The notes: generated by a model not told the origin, from the sequence alone. A DNA stretch of 64,000 nt from Caballeronia grimmiae (GCF_000698555.1 NZ_JFHE01000020.1:1-64000), one strand, 5' to 3'. Shown: positions 1-8,983, numbered from the stretch's first letter. Numbers and translations: made by a program.

Positions 1-352
1 CGTGTATCAGTTTACAAGTGCCGATGACATCAGTCCCGGCTTCGTCCATGGGCTCCTCCACGATAGCAAGCAGGCCCGAGACCCGCATCGCTCAGACTAC
101 CATGCATTCGTCCGTTCAAACCGTCCCTTGGTCGAAGCCCAGCAGAGCGGCGCGAGCATGGCGAGAGAGGTTGCCACCAGAAGCGGCAAATCGCGAGGAC
201 CAGAGAACGTACACGCCGTGTTGGTAAGCAATAGTGCCGACCTCATCATCTGCAGCTTGATGTTCTTCGTACAAAACAGCGTCCGACCGTCATGGCGAGC
301 TTGCCCGAGTCCGAGCACGACCGCCAGGCAGACGTATCGCAAGAGAGCAGGA
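1..352. other. Left edge without a supported gene
   Basis: No reading frame here has recognisable domains, a convincing ribosome binding site or a sensible neighbour. On the minus strand about 50 codons around 115-275 are open and look protein-like, but they lack a start and match nothing I recognise. The stretch lies beyond the decayed transporter tail and is probably degraded DNA. Confidence 0.4.
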
Positions 353-487
353 TCAGGAGCGAGACAGTCGCGCTGATTGATTCACGGTTGTATCGCACGC
401 GGCGAATAATGCCGTTGCTCCGATCATGATGAGGATGCCAGAACCAGCGGCCCCTGCCCGTAACGAGGCGTCCGCTACTCGGTCCAT
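353..487 (-). CDS. Possible 44-residue membrane peptide or gene relic
   Basis: An ATG-initiated frame of 44 codons ends in TGA at 353-355. Its middle contains one strongly hydrophobic stretch of about 20 residues (around GSGILIMIGATALFAAC), flanked by polar residues, so it could span the inner membrane once. No good ribosome binding site is visible. The hydrophobic part resembles a late helix of sugar-porter type MFS transporters. Since the tail of such a transporter lies just upstream at 591-758, this could equally be a displaced relic of the same gene. I do not recognise a family. Confidence 0.2.
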   Translation of the reverse strand: MDRVADASLRAGAAGSGILIMIGATALFAACDTTVNQSARLSRS

Positions 488-590
488 CACGATCACGTTC
501 GATTGGCGGTCACGCTTCCTCGTATCGATGAAAAGGTAAGGTCCTCGATGCCGCGGAAAACAGCGCGGCTTTCAGCTTCCTGCGTCGTCT

Positions 591-758
591 TCACGCTTCA
601 CGGTCGATCTGCGACAGGTCCAGACCTTTCGTCTCCGGGGCGAAGCGCAAGATCAAACTTCCCACGCGGCCACGTCCGCTCGCCATTGCGACGCCGTGAT
701 GTCTCGATCCCACGGCCGGTTGGAGTCGGAAGATCGGACCACTCAGAAAGCATGCCCT
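591..758 (-). pseudogene. Decayed C-terminal end of an MFS transporter
   Basis: Read on the minus strand, this frame contains MASGRGRVGS, typical of the loop before helix 11 of sugar-porter or metabolite:H+ symporter MFS proteins. After only a few residues it continues with RFAPETKGLDLSQID, the classic cytoplasmic tail motif (PETKG) of these transporters, and a TGA stop. The last two membrane helices that should separate the motifs are missing. The frame is closed upstream by a TAG at 759-761, so this is an internally deleted, truncated relic. Confidence 0.72.
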
Positions 759-906
759 CTACCTGGTTTTGATTACGACGGCAGTCGCATGTAACCGGTA
801 TCATATCTATGCGCGACACGAAGCATTCGCGCTTGGGGAGTTTTTCCAAGCCGCGTTGTGTCAGTCCTATTTAAGCCTTATGAAACCGCATACGCAAGGA
901 GTTCGA

Positions 907-1833
907 ATGAAAGACGAGACGAGCGCGCTTGCCGAAACGCGCAGCCGGGACACATTAGGCGCGATCGGATGCTCGAAGGTGGTAGCCGGCATGTGGCGCG
1001 TTCGCGAGTGGAACATGTCCGCCGCGGCGCTCAATCGGTACGTGCAGGAAAGCATGGCGTTGGGCGTCACGACGTTCGATCACGCCGACATCTACGGCGG
1101 CGGCGAGGTCGAAGCGCTGTTCGGCGATGCGCTCGCACAGACGCCGTCATTGCGCGGGAAAATGCAGATCGTCAGCAAGGCGGGAATCAGGCCGCGTGGT
1201 TCATCGGCAGGCGCTGTCGGGGTCAAGCACTACGATACGAGCCGCGTCTATCTGCAAGCGGCGGTCGAGCGCTCCTTGCAGCGTCTGAAGACGGATTATC
1301 TCGATCTGTTTCTCATTCATCGCCCGGACCATCTGGCGAACAACGACGAGATCGCCGATGCGGCCGAAAGCCTCATTCAGCAAGGCAAAATTCGCGCGTT
1401 CGGCGTGTCGAATTTCACGCCGCGACAGTTCGATTCTCTCCGCGCCAAAATCGCGCTCGCAACCAATCAGATCGAGTTCTCCCCTTTCGAACTTCAGGCA
1501 CTCGACGATGATGTTTTCACCGCGCTGTCAGCGGCGGCAGTGTCACCGATGATCTGGTCCGCGCTCGGAGGCGGACGTCTTTTCTCCGAGACCGACGAAC
1601 TCGCCGTCCGGCTTCGCCAGGAACTGACCACGCTGGCGGAGAAATACAACGCGCCCTCCTGGATATCGATCGCCTATGCGTGGATCTTCACGCTTCCATG
1701 CGCGCCTTATGTGCTCGTGGGTAGCCGGCGCGTCGAGTCGTTGCAACAGGCGCTGGATGGTCTCGGCGTGAGGTTGAATCGCGAAGACTGGTACGCAATC
1801 CTCGAAGCTGCGCGTGGGAAACCCGTTCCGTAA
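907..1833 (+). CDS. Aldo/keto reductase, YdhF-like
   Basis: Predicted NADPH-dependent cytoplasmic oxidoreductase of 308 residues that would reduce a carbonyl group (or oxidise the alcohol). The tetrad of the aldo/keto reductase superfamily is present: Asp58 in the FDHADIYG stretch, Tyr63, Lys91 (SKAG) and His138 (LIHRPD). The overall pattern is closest to the YdhF subgroup. The frame is open further upstream, but the ATG at 907 has a clean AAGGAG seven bases before it, so I place the start there. It precedes a CoA-transferase and an SDR on the same strand by about 200 bases and may belong to the same catabolic island. The substrate is unknown. Confidence 0.88.
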   Translation: MKDETSALAETRSRDTLGAIGCSKVVAGMWRVREWNMSAAALNRYVQESMALGVTTFDHADIYGGGEVEALFGDALAQTPSLRGKMQIVSKAGIRPRGSSAGAVGVKHYDTSRVYLQAAVERSLQRLKTDYLDLFLIHRPDHLANNDEIADAAESLIQQGKIRAFGVSNFTPRQFDSLRAKIALATNQIEFSPFELQALDDDVFTALSAAAVSPMIWSALGGGRLFSETDELAVRLRQELTTLAEKYNAPSWISIAYAWIFTLPCAPYVLVGSRRVESLQQALDGLGVRLNREDWYAILEAARGKPVP

Positions 1834-2040
1834 AGCATTTGCGCGCAGTGCGCAGTCCTGTCAATTTGGAAGCGGGTACAGCAGCACAAACCTCACTGTT
1901 CTACTGATCTCGTACGGCTGCAAAAGGCACAACTACGAGGTTACCCTGATGGAGCGCTCACAGCGGGGAGTCGATAATGAGACCGGTTACATTTCCCCTC
2001 GACAGGCATCCCCTGCCCTCAGCCGGAAGCCGAGAACGCC

Positions 2041-3648
2041 ATGCAACGAATCACCTCCGACGAAGCCGCGAGCCTGGTGCGGACGGGCGACACCCTGTTG
2101 ATCAGCGGATCGGGCGCCGGGCATGCCGTACCCGAGGCATTGCTAGCAGCGGTCGGGCGGCGGTTCCGTCACGAACATCAGCCGCGCGATCTCACATCGA
2201 TCAGCGTGGTCGGAATCGGAGACCGCATCTCGCTGGGCGCCGATCATCTCGCGCAGGTCGGGCTTATCCGGCGCGCCATATCCGGCGCGCTCATCGACTC
2301 GCCCGGCCTGCTGAAGATGGCTGCAAGCGATCTGATCGAGGCCTACACGCTGCCGCAAGGCGTCCTCTCGCAACTCATGCGCGAAATGGCCGGCGGACGA
2401 CCGGGACTGATTACGAAGACGGGGCTGCATACTTTCATCGATCCTCGTCAGCGAGGCGGGCGGCAAAGCCCGAGAACGGAAGAACAACTCGTCGAACTCA
2501 TCCACCTCGACGGCGAAGAGTGGCTTCGATTCAAGCCGCTTCCCATCGACGTTGCGTTTCTCCGTGGCACGACAGCGGACGAGGACGGCAACATCACGAT
2601 GGAGCAGGAGGCCGTGCTGGGCGAAATGCTCGCCATGGCACAGGCGACTCGCCGTGCAGGCGGCGTCGTCGTCGTGCAGGTGAAACGCATGGCGCGCAGC
2701 GGCACGTTGCCGCCGAAGCAAGTGAAGATTCCGGGCATTCTGGTTGACTTCGTCGTGGTCGAACCGGAACAGCGCCAGACCTACGCCACCTATTACGATC
2801 CGAGCTATTCGGGCGAATTGCGCGTGCCCGTTGCCGAGATCAAGCCCATTGCGTTCGGCCCGCGCAAAGTCATCGTGAGACGGGCCGCGATGGAGTTGTA
2901 TCCGTCCGCCATCTGCAATCTCGGAGCGGGCATATCGACGGGTTTATCGACTGTCGTGGCAGAAGAAGGAATCCTCGATGCCGTCGTGCTCACGAATGAA
3001 CAGGGATTGATCGGAGGCGCGCCGGTCACGGGCCGTGACTCGGGCGGCGCGCAGAATTTCGCCGCCATGATCGAGCAGACATCGCAGTTCGATTTCTACG
3101 ATGGCGGCGGCCTCGATCTCGCCTTTCTTTCTTTCGCGGAAGTCGACGCGCAAGGCAACGTCAATATCAGCCGCTTTGGCAACAAGATCGTCGGGGTCGG
3201 AGGCTTCGTCAATATCAGTCAGAACGCCCGGCGCGTGATTTTCAGCGGCACGTTCACGGCGGGCGGACTGGACGTGCAATGGACGCATGGCCGCGCGACT
3301 GTCGTTCGCGAAGGGCAGCATCGCAAGTTCGTCAGCGCGCTCGAACAAATCTCTTATAGCGCCGCATTCGCGAGACAGCGCGGAAACTCAGCGTTGTTCG
3401 TGACGGAGCGGGCCGTGTTCCGGACTGGGGCGGCGGGGCTCGAACTGATAGAGATCGCGCCGGGCATCGATATCGAGCGCGACGTCTTCGGGCAAATGGC
3501 ATTCAGGACGCCCGTCGCTTCCGATGTGCGCGAGATGGACGTCCGGCTCTTCGGGATTGGCCCGATGGGTCTCGCCGAGGACATGTCGCGCAAGGAGCGG
3601 CGCTATCGCTCGGAGCGGGTTGCCGAATGGTCGCGCACACGCGGCTGA
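2041..3648 (+). CDS. Type I CoA-transferase (YdiF/propionate CoA-transferase-like)
   Basis: A 535-residue enzyme in which both CoA-transferase halves are fused, as in YdiF and propionate CoA-transferases. It should move CoA between a donor such as acetyl- or succinyl-CoA and a carboxylic acid. The N-terminal half starts with the GSGAGHAVPEALL loop. The second half contains TNEQGLIGG, where Glu320 aligns with the glutamate that carries the covalent CoA thioester. It is about 70% identical by eye to the product of the minus-strand gene at 6416-8038. The SDR gene follows after 67 bases. Such enzymes commonly activate an organic acid for beta-oxidation-like breakdown; the actual acid cannot be read from the sequence. 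Confidence 0.9.
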   Translation: MQRITSDEAASLVRTGDTLLISGSGAGHAVPEALLAAVGRRFRHEHQPRDLTSISVVGIGDRISLGADHLAQVGLIRRAISGALIDSPGLLKMAASDLIEAYTLPQGVLSQLMREMAGGRPGLITKTGLHTFIDPRQRGGRQSPRTEEQLVELIHLDGEEWLRFKPLPIDVAFLRGTTADEDGNITMEQEAVLGEMLAMAQATRRAGGVVVVQVKRMARSGTLPPKQVKIPGILVDFVVVEPEQRQTYATYYDPSYSGELRVPVAEIKPIAFGPRKVIVRRAAMELYPSAICNLGAGISTGLSTVVAEEGILDAVVLTNEQGLIGGAPVTGRDSGGAQNFAAMIEQTSQFDFYDGGGLDLAFLSFAEVDAQGNVNISRFGNKIVGVGGFVNISQNARRVIFSGTFTAGGLDVQWTHGRATVVREGQHRKFVSALEQISYSAAFARQRGNSALFVTERAVFRTGAAGLELIEIAPGIDIERDVFGQMAFRTPVASDVREMDVRLFGIGPMGLAEDMSRKERRYRSERVAEWSRTRG

Positions 3649-3715
3649 CAGGTTCGACGGCTTTCACGCTGTGGCCAAAGCCGTCGTCGAGCGATTCATC
3701 AAATAGTTAATTCAC

Positions 3716-4516
3716 GTGATCAGCACCACTGACCGATTAGAGGATAAACCGTCACGCGTGGCGCTCGTGACCGGCGGAAGACGCGGTCTCGGCGCGGCCA
3801 TGTCGAAGGCTTTAAGCGCAGCCGGATTCGATATCGCGATTGCGGATCTCGTCCACGATGACGATGCAAACGAAACGCTTCAGGTAATCCGGTCCGCAGG
3901 CGGGCGAGTGGCCTTCTTTGAAGCCGATATCGCGGACATCGACCGTCACGATGCATTGCTGGATCAGGTGCAGACGTCCTTGGGCGCTGTTGAGTGCCTC
4001 GTCAATAACGCCGGAATAAGCGTGGAAACACGAGGCGATCTCCTGGACGTGACGCCGGCGAGCTTCGACAGACTTATCGATGTGAATCTTCGCGGAACCT
4101 TCTTCTTGTCGCAGAAAGTGGCGCGCCGTTTCGTTCGCGGCAATGCGTCGCGCGAGTGGTTCCGCTCGATCATCAACATTTCATCGGCAAATGCTTTTCT
4201 GGTCGCGACCAATCGGGCCGAGTACTGCATATCGAAAGCTGCGATCACGACCTTGACGAAGCTGTTCGCCGCGAGGCTCGCGGAGTTCGAAATTCCCGTG
4301 TACGAAGTTCGCCCCGGCATTTTCCAAACGAAAATGACAGAGGTTGCAAGGAACGACTACGACAGGAAGATCGACCAGGGCTTCTCGCCAATCGCGCGGT
4401 GGGGGCGCGAGGAAGAGCTCGCGAAGGCCGTCGTGTCATTGGCAACGGGCTGTCTTCCATTCAGCACGGGAGAGGCCATTCATATCGATGGCGGGCTTCA
4501 TATCCATCGCGTCTGA
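3716..4516 (+). CDS. Short-chain dehydrogenase/reductase (FabG-like)
   Basis: A classical SDR of 266 residues acting in the cytoplasm on an alcohol/ketone pair with NAD(P)(H). Visible motifs are TGGRRGLG (residues 19-26) for the dinucleotide, NNAG at 97-100, the catalytic Ser in NISSAN near 156, and Tyr170/Lys174 in YCISK. The C-terminus GEAIHIDGGLHIHRV is typical of 3-oxoacyl-ACP-reductase-like SDRs in sugar or acid catabolism. The start used is GTG at 3716; the next in-frame ATGs would cut into the Rossmann fold. It follows the CoA-transferase by 67 bases and is followed by a truncated epimerase reading frame. Confidence 0.88.
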   Translation: MISTTDRLEDKPSRVALVTGGRRGLGAAMSKALSAAGFDIAIADLVHDDDANETLQVIRSAGGRVAFFEADIADIDRHDALLDQVQTSLGAVECLVNNAGISVETRGDLLDVTPASFDRLIDVNLRGTFFLSQKVARRFVRGNASREWFRSIINISSANAFLVATNRAEYCISKAAITTLTKLFAARLAEFEIPVYEVRPGIFQTKMTEVARNDYDRKIDQGFSPIARWGREEELAKAVVSLATGCLPFSTGEAIHIDGGLHIHRV

Positions 4517-4564
4517 CTTGTTCGGGTCATCACCTGAAGCGGTACCTTCGAAAAGATCCTCATC

Positions 4565-4740
4565 ATGAAGGTATCGATCACCGGCGGCGCAGGCTTTCTC
4601 GGCATGCAACTGGCCCGTCTGCTGCTCGAACGCGGTGCCCTAAACCTCGAAAGTCATCCCGCCAGAATCGAGCGACTCACGATGCTCGACGTCGCCGCGC
4701 CTCGCGGCATGGACGCGAGCCACCTCCTTGACCGGATCGG
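4565..4740 (+). pseudogene. Truncated head of an NAD-dependent epimerase/dehydratase (DenD-like)
   Basis: The first 46 codons give an intact epimerase/dehydratase N-terminus: MKVSITGGAGFLG followed by a second strand ending LTMLDVAAP. Spacing and wording resemble D-erythronate dehydrogenase (DenD)-type proteins. After about 4703 the similarity disappears; the frame stays open to 5224 only because it then runs antisense through the IclR gene. A real family member has about 320 residues. The 48-base distance to the SDR gene suggests it once was the next gene of that operon and lost its 3' part when the IclR-containing segment became joined. Confidence 0.68.
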
Positions 4741-4776
4741 CAGCTTTCTGGCTGAGACGCGTGCGCGACCGTTACC

Positions 4777-5592
4777 TCACGCAGCGATCATGCTGCCCGC
4801 GCTAAAGAACTTGCTGGAACGAGTACGCAGCGGCCAGAAGGATGCCAGTTCGGTCGCGGCCTGCATGACCAAAGGCGCCATCTCGGCGATGCGGCTTTCC
4901 GTCATGCGCGCGCTCGGTCCCGCCACGCTGACGACGCCGAGCGCGGCGCCGCCGTCCGGTGGGCGAATGGCCGCCGCTAACGCACTCACGCCCGGCTCGC
5001 CTTCGTTCACCGCGATTCCGTATCCGCGATTCCTGGTCGCCTCGATCTCTTGCAGGAGCGCGTCCAGTGAACGAATGACGTTCGGGCCGTACTTCTCCGA
5101 ATCGCCGAATCCCACACGCAACACGTTCTCCGCCGCCTGTTCAGTGGCCAAAGTAGCGAGCCATGCCTTGCCGGTCGCCGTCGCGTGCAGCGGAACCGCG
5201 TTGCTTCCCAGCGTGGGCTGGTAAAGCAGCCCGCCCGTCGCGCCCTGAGCGTGCGCGACCCACGTCAACGAAGAGCCGTCGACCACCGCCAGCCGCACAA
5301 ACTCGCGGGACTGGCTCGCGAGACGATCGACCAGCGGCTGGCAGATATCCGGGATTCCCGTGGCAACGAAAAATCGCTGCCCCAGGATCGCCAGCCGCAT
5401 CGAGAGTCGATAGAAACCGGTCTCCGCGTCCTGTTCGGCCCATCCGAGGTCGACCAGCGTTGCGAGCAAACGATGCGCGCCACTTTTCGGCAGATCCAGT
5501 CGCGTTGCGATTTCACCGAGCGGCATCGCAACGGCACCGTCCGCCAGCAGTTCGATGATGTCGAGGCAGCGCTCTGCGGGAATATGAGCCAT
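4777..5592 (-). CDS. IclR-family transcriptional regulator
   Basis: A 271-residue DNA-binding regulator. Residues 1-65 form the winged helix-turn-helix (RCLDIIELLADG, then DLPKSGAHRLLATL as recognition helix). Residues 80-255 form the IclR effector domain, with the RLAVVDGSSLTWV and PLHATATGKAWLA stretches typical of the family. It is the last gene of the long minus-strand operon and probably senses a pathway acid or aromatic intermediate. The last 15 or so residues after the usual family end (ASFWPLR) look like read-through into junction DNA shared with the truncated epimerase, so the C-terminus may be altered. Confidence 0.9.
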   Translation of the reverse strand: MAHIPAERCLDIIELLADGAVAMPLGEIATRLDLPKSGAHRLLATLVDLGWAEQDAETGFYRLSMRLAILGQRFFVATGIPDICQPLVDRLASQSREFVRLAVVDGSSLTWVAHAQGATGGLLYQPTLGSNAVPLHATATGKAWLATLATEQAAENVLRVGFGDSEKYGPNVIRSLDALLQEIEATRNRGYGIAVNEGEPGVSALAAAIRPPDGGAALGVVSVAGPSARMTESRIAEMAPLVMQAATELASFWPLRTRSSKFFSAGSMIAA

Positions 5593-5615
5593 AAGGATTA
5601 CCGGTCGAGAAAATA

Positions 5616-6419
5616 CTATGTGCGTGCGACGAAGAAATTCATGATCGCGCCGATCTGGCCGGCGTGCATGTCACGGCCGTCCGCCCACTGGCAGCCATGA
5701 TCGAGCGCGGCTTGGACGATGGCCGTGGGCGTCGAGGACAAGACGACATCGCCGATCAACGTGTCCGAGGTTAGCGCGCCCAGATCGCCCGGCAGGCCGT
5801 CGTCCGGACGCATGCCAACCGGCGACGCATTCACGATCATGTCGATATCGCTACGATCGTCGCTTGCGGCCTGCACATCGCACTCGGGAAACACCTTCGC
5901 CAACGACGCAATGAGCGATTGCGTCTGCCGTGGGTCCGGATTGACGATACGAATCGATCGCACACCGGCGTTGGCGAGCGCACATGCGATAGCGCTCCCC
6001 GCCCCGCCCGCGCCGAACTGCAGCACGCGCCGGCCGCGAACACGCGCGCCCTTCGCAAGAAGACCGCGAACGAAGCCTTCGCCGTCGAACATGTCGCCCG
6101 TCCAGGAACCGTCGGCCTCACGCCTCAACGCATTGACGGCGCCAATGCAGGAGGCTGTGGGTCCGAAGCGGTCCGCGAATGCCGCCACGCGCGCTTTCAG
6201 GGGCGCCGTGACGAGCAAGCCATCGAGGTTGCCCAGGGCCATCAACGCCGGGATGATTTCAGCGCATCGGTCGGCGGACACTTGCATCGGGACCAGAACG
6301 GCATCGATGCCGGCGGCCGCGAACTGTTCCGTGTACACCTGCGGCGACCGCACTTGAACGATCGGATCGCCAACGATGCAGAACAACCGGGTCTTCCCCG
6401 TGATAGCAGGCGTGCTCAT
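5616..6419 (-). CDS. Shikimate/quinate dehydrogenase-like protein (AroE family)
   Basis: 267 residues with the shikimate dehydrogenase fold. The N-terminal substrate domain has GDPIVQVRSPQVYT and the VTAPLKA element whose lysine is the AroE catalytic residue, followed by GDMFDGEGF, matching the family NTDGxG loop with its aspartate. The C-terminal Rossmann domain begins at FGAGGAGSAIACAL. The start overlaps the upstream CoA-transferase stop by four bases (ATGA), with a GGAGG ten bases before the ATG, so the two are translationally coupled. Inside a catabolic operon it is more likely to oxidise a hydroxylated cyclic acid than to make aromatic amino acids; that is inference. Confidence 0.86.
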   Translation of the reverse strand: MSTPAITGKTRLFCIVGDPIVQVRSPQVYTEQFAAAGIDAVLVPMQVSADRCAEIIPALMALGNLDGLLVTAPLKARVAAFADRFGPTASCIGAVNALRREADGSWTGDMFDGEGFVRGLLAKGARVRGRRVLQFGAGGAGSAIACALANAGVRSIRIVNPDPRQTQSLIASLAKVFPECDVQAASDDRSDIDMIVNASPVGMRPDDGLPGDLGALTSDTLIGDVVLSSTPTAIVQAALDHGCQWADGRDMHAGQIGAIMNFFVART

Positions 6420-8038
6420 CGCTGGACGCCTCCATCGCGGGAATTATGCCACTTCGCCACACGCTGCGACCGGTAGCGCCGCGCCTTGCCATGCACGTCC
6501 GCGCCAAGCCCCATGAGCGAGGGATTGAAGATTCGTGCATCCATTTCCTTGAGGGCCTTCGACACCGCGGGCCTGAATCCCATGTGCGCAATCACGTCAC
6601 GTTCCACATCGATGCCGGGTGCAATCTCGATCAGCTCGAGCCCCTGTTCGCCGATCGTGAACACCGCACGTTCGGTGACGAAAAAGGCAGTCTGCCCCTT
6701 TGCGCGCGCCATCGACGCGCTGTAGCAGATCTGCTCGAGCTTCGGCACGAATTTCTGATGCCGCCCCTCTTGCCTGATGATCGTGAGTCCCTGCTCCCAG
6801 CCCACGTCGAGCTCTCCCGCCGTCAACGTGCCGCTGAAGACCATGCATCGCGCATTCGAGCTGATATTGATGAAGCCGCCCACACCTATGATCTTGTCGC
6901 CGAAGCGGGAGACGTTGACGTTGCCCTGCGCGTCGACCTCGGCGAACGAAAGGAACGCGACGTCCAGTCCGCCGCCATCGTAGAAATCGAACTGCGCGGG
7001 CTGCTCGATCATGGCGGCGAAATTCTGGCCGCCGCCGGAATCTCGTCCGGTGATTGGTGCGCCGCCGATGATCCCCTGCTCGTTGGTCAGATAAACCGCG
7101 TCGAGCAAACCTTCTTCGGCGGCTACCGTCGAAAGGCCCGTGGAAATGCCCGCGCCGAGATTGCAGATTGCACCGGGAAAAAGCTCCATCGCCGCGCGTC
7201 TGACAATGACCTTGCGGGGGCCGAACGGCAAAGGCTTGATGCCCTCCACCGGAATGCGCAGTTCGCCGGAGTAACTCGGATCGTAGTACGTCGCGTAGGT
7301 CTGCCGCTGTTCCGTATCCACGACGACGAAATCCACGAGAATGCCGGGGATCTTCACCTGCTTGGCCGGCAGGGTCCCGCGCCTGGCCATCCGCTTGACC
7401 TGGACCACGACGATACCTCCGGCACGGCGAGTCGCCTGCGCCATGGCGAGCATTTCACCAAGGACCGCTTCCTCTTCCATCGTGACGTTGCCGTCTTCGT
7501 CGGCGGTCGTCCCGCGAAGGAACGCGACGTTGACCGGCACTGGCTTGAAAAAGAGCCACTCCTCACCCGCGAGGTGGACGACTTCGACAAAGCCCTCCGG
7601 CGTACGCGGACTCTGACGGGCACCTTGCTGGCGCGGGTCGACGAATGTGTGCAACCCCGTCTTCGTCAGGAGGCCCGGACGGCCTGCGGCCATATCGCGC
7701 ATCAACTGCGAAAGCACGCCCTGGGGTAAGGTATAGGCCTCGATCTTGTCTTCGGCTGCGAGACGCACGAGTCCGGGCGAGTCGACCAACGCGCTCGTGA
7801 TTGCACGACGCAACAGGCCTTCGTGCGCCAGATGGCTCGCGCCCAACGCGGCTCGATCGCCCACGCCCACTACGCTGACTGACGTCAGTCCCTGTGGCTT
7901 GTTCTCTGCGAGAAAGCGCCGCTCCACGGCCGCAAGCAACGCCTCTGGCACGGCATGGCCTCCGCCCGATCCGCCGATGAGGATCGCGTCCCCGTCCTCG
8001 ACCAGCTTCGCCGCTTCGTCTGCACTTATTCTTTCCAT
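6416..8038 (-). CDS. Type I CoA-transferase, paralogue of the gene at 2041
   Basis: A 540-residue fused CoA-transferase with the same layout as the plus-strand copy: GSGGGHAVPEALL loop near residue 24, a long central block (RGTTADEDGN, VVVQVKRMAR) and TNEQGIIGG carrying the predicted catalytic glutamate at about residue 320. It lies between an FAH-family hydrolase and the AroE-like gene in the minus-strand operon, with a four-base overlap to the latter. Two paralogues in one island suggest either two acids to be activated or a duplication that moved with its neighbours. Divergence is spread along the whole length, so this is not a very recent copy. Confidence 0.9.
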   Translation of the reverse strand: MERISADEAAKLVEDGDAILIGGSGGGHAVPEALLAAVERRFLAENKPQGLTSVSVVGVGDRAALGASHLAHEGLLRRAITSALVDSPGLVRLAAEDKIEAYTLPQGVLSQLMRDMAAGRPGLLTKTGLHTFVDPRQQGARQSPRTPEGFVEVVHLAGEEWLFFKPVPVNVAFLRGTTADEDGNVTMEEEAVLGEMLAMAQATRRAGGIVVVQVKRMARRGTLPAKQVKIPGILVDFVVVDTEQRQTYATYYDPSYSGELRIPVEGIKPLPFGPRKVIVRRAAMELFPGAICNLGAGISTGLSTVAAEEGLLDAVYLTNEQGIIGGAPITGRDSGGGQNFAAMIEQPAQFDFYDGGGLDVAFLSFAEVDAQGNVNVSRFGDKIIGVGGFINISSNARCMVFSGTLTAGELDVGWEQGLTIIRQEGRHQKFVPKLEQICYSASMARAKGQTAFFVTERAVFTIGEQGLELIEIAPGIDVERDVIAHMGFRPAVSKALKEMDARIFNPSLMGLGADVHGKARRYRSQRVAKWHNSRDGGVQR

Positions 8039-8103
8039 GATCCGCTCAGTCTTTCGTGGTCACTCGACGTGCCCGGCGACGTCCCGCGAAGCCGCCAGGC
8101 CGA

Positions 8104-8955
8104 TCACTGTTCGCCCCAGCGCACGACGCGCTGCTCCTGCACGCCTAGCCCTTCGACGCCGAGCCGCATCACGTCGCCCGGCTTGAGATAAGCCTCCGGC
8201 TTCATGCCGAGGCCCACACCCGGAGGCGTACCGGTGGTGATGATGTCGCCCGGTTCCAGCGCCACGTACTGACTCGTGTCGGAAAGAATCTTCGCGATCG
8301 AAAAGATCATGTCGCTCGTCGACGAGTTCTGGATGCGCTTGCCATTCAGTTCGAGCCAGAGCCCGAGGTTCTGCACGTCGGCGATTTCATCGGATGTGAC
8401 CAGCCACGGACCGATGGGCCCGAAGGTCGGAAACATCTTTCCTTTCTGCCACTGGCCGCTTCGTTCGAGCTGGAACTCGCGCTCCGAGACGTCGTTGCAG
8501 ATGAAATAGCCCGCGATGTAATCGAGCGCCTCGGACTCTTCGACATAGTGCGCGCGCTTCCCAACGACGAAGGCAAGCTCCACTTCCCAGTCGGTCTTCG
8601 TCGAGCCTTTCGGAAGGAGCACCGGATCGTTCGGACCGGACACGCAGGACGGCGCCTTGCTGAAGATGATGGGGTCGGTCGGAATCGGCGCGTTCGTCTC
8701 GATGGCATGCTGAACGTAATTCAAGCCGATGGCCAGAAACGTCCCCGGTCGCGCGACGCACGGTCCAAGACGCGTATCGGCGCCGACGAGCGGAAGGCTC
8801 TGCAGGTCGATCGTCTTCAATTGCCGAAGGCCGTCGCCCGCGAAGAACGCGGGATCGAAGTCCTTGCAATGGTCGCCGAGGTCGCGAATCTGTCCTTGCG
8901 CGTCGATGATGCCCGGGCGCTCCTGACCGGCTTGACCGTGTCTTACGAGTTTCAT
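8104..8955 (-). CDS. Fumarylacetoacetate hydrolase family protein
   Basis: A 283-residue FAH-superfamily enzyme, which usually hydrolyses C-C bonds of acyl-pyruvates or acts as a hydratase or decarboxylase with a divalent metal. The N-terminal part (KLVRHG start, then IGLNYVQHAIE) is followed by metal-ligand carboxylates in DWEVELAFVVG and the typical GDIITTGTPPGVG near the C-terminus. The frame is open to 9030, but the ATG at 8955 has an AAGAGAG upstream and is the family-typical start (MKLV). It sits 28 bases after the DUF4286 gene. In this operon it may perform the ring-fission-product hydrolysis step; the substrate is not deducible. Confidence 0.88.
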   Translation of the reverse strand: MKLVRHGQAGQERPGIIDAQGQIRDLGDHCKDFDPAFFAGDGLRQLKTIDLQSLPLVGADTRLGPCVARPGTFLAIGLNYVQHAIETNAPIPTDPIIFSKAPSCVSGPNDPVLLPKGSTKTDWEVELAFVVGKRAHYVEESEALDYIAGYFICNDVSEREFQLERSGQWQKGKMFPTFGPIGPWLVTSDEIADVQNLGLWLELNGKRIQNSSTSDMIFSIAKILSDTSQYVALEPGDIITTGTPPGVGLGMKPEAYLKPGDVMRLGVEGLGVQEQRVVRWGEQ

Positions 8956-8983
8956 TCGCAGTCTCTCTTGAGTGGTCCAGCGT

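Noticed and set aside
4704..5224. The remaining part of the epimerase-like open frame
   Set aside because: From about 4704 it shows no epimerase similarity and runs antisense through the IclR gene, so it is not counted as coding.
6446..7729. A plus-strand frame of 427 codons opposite the second CoA-transferase
   Set aside because: It has the composition of an antisense shadow and mirrors a full-length conserved enzyme on the other strand.
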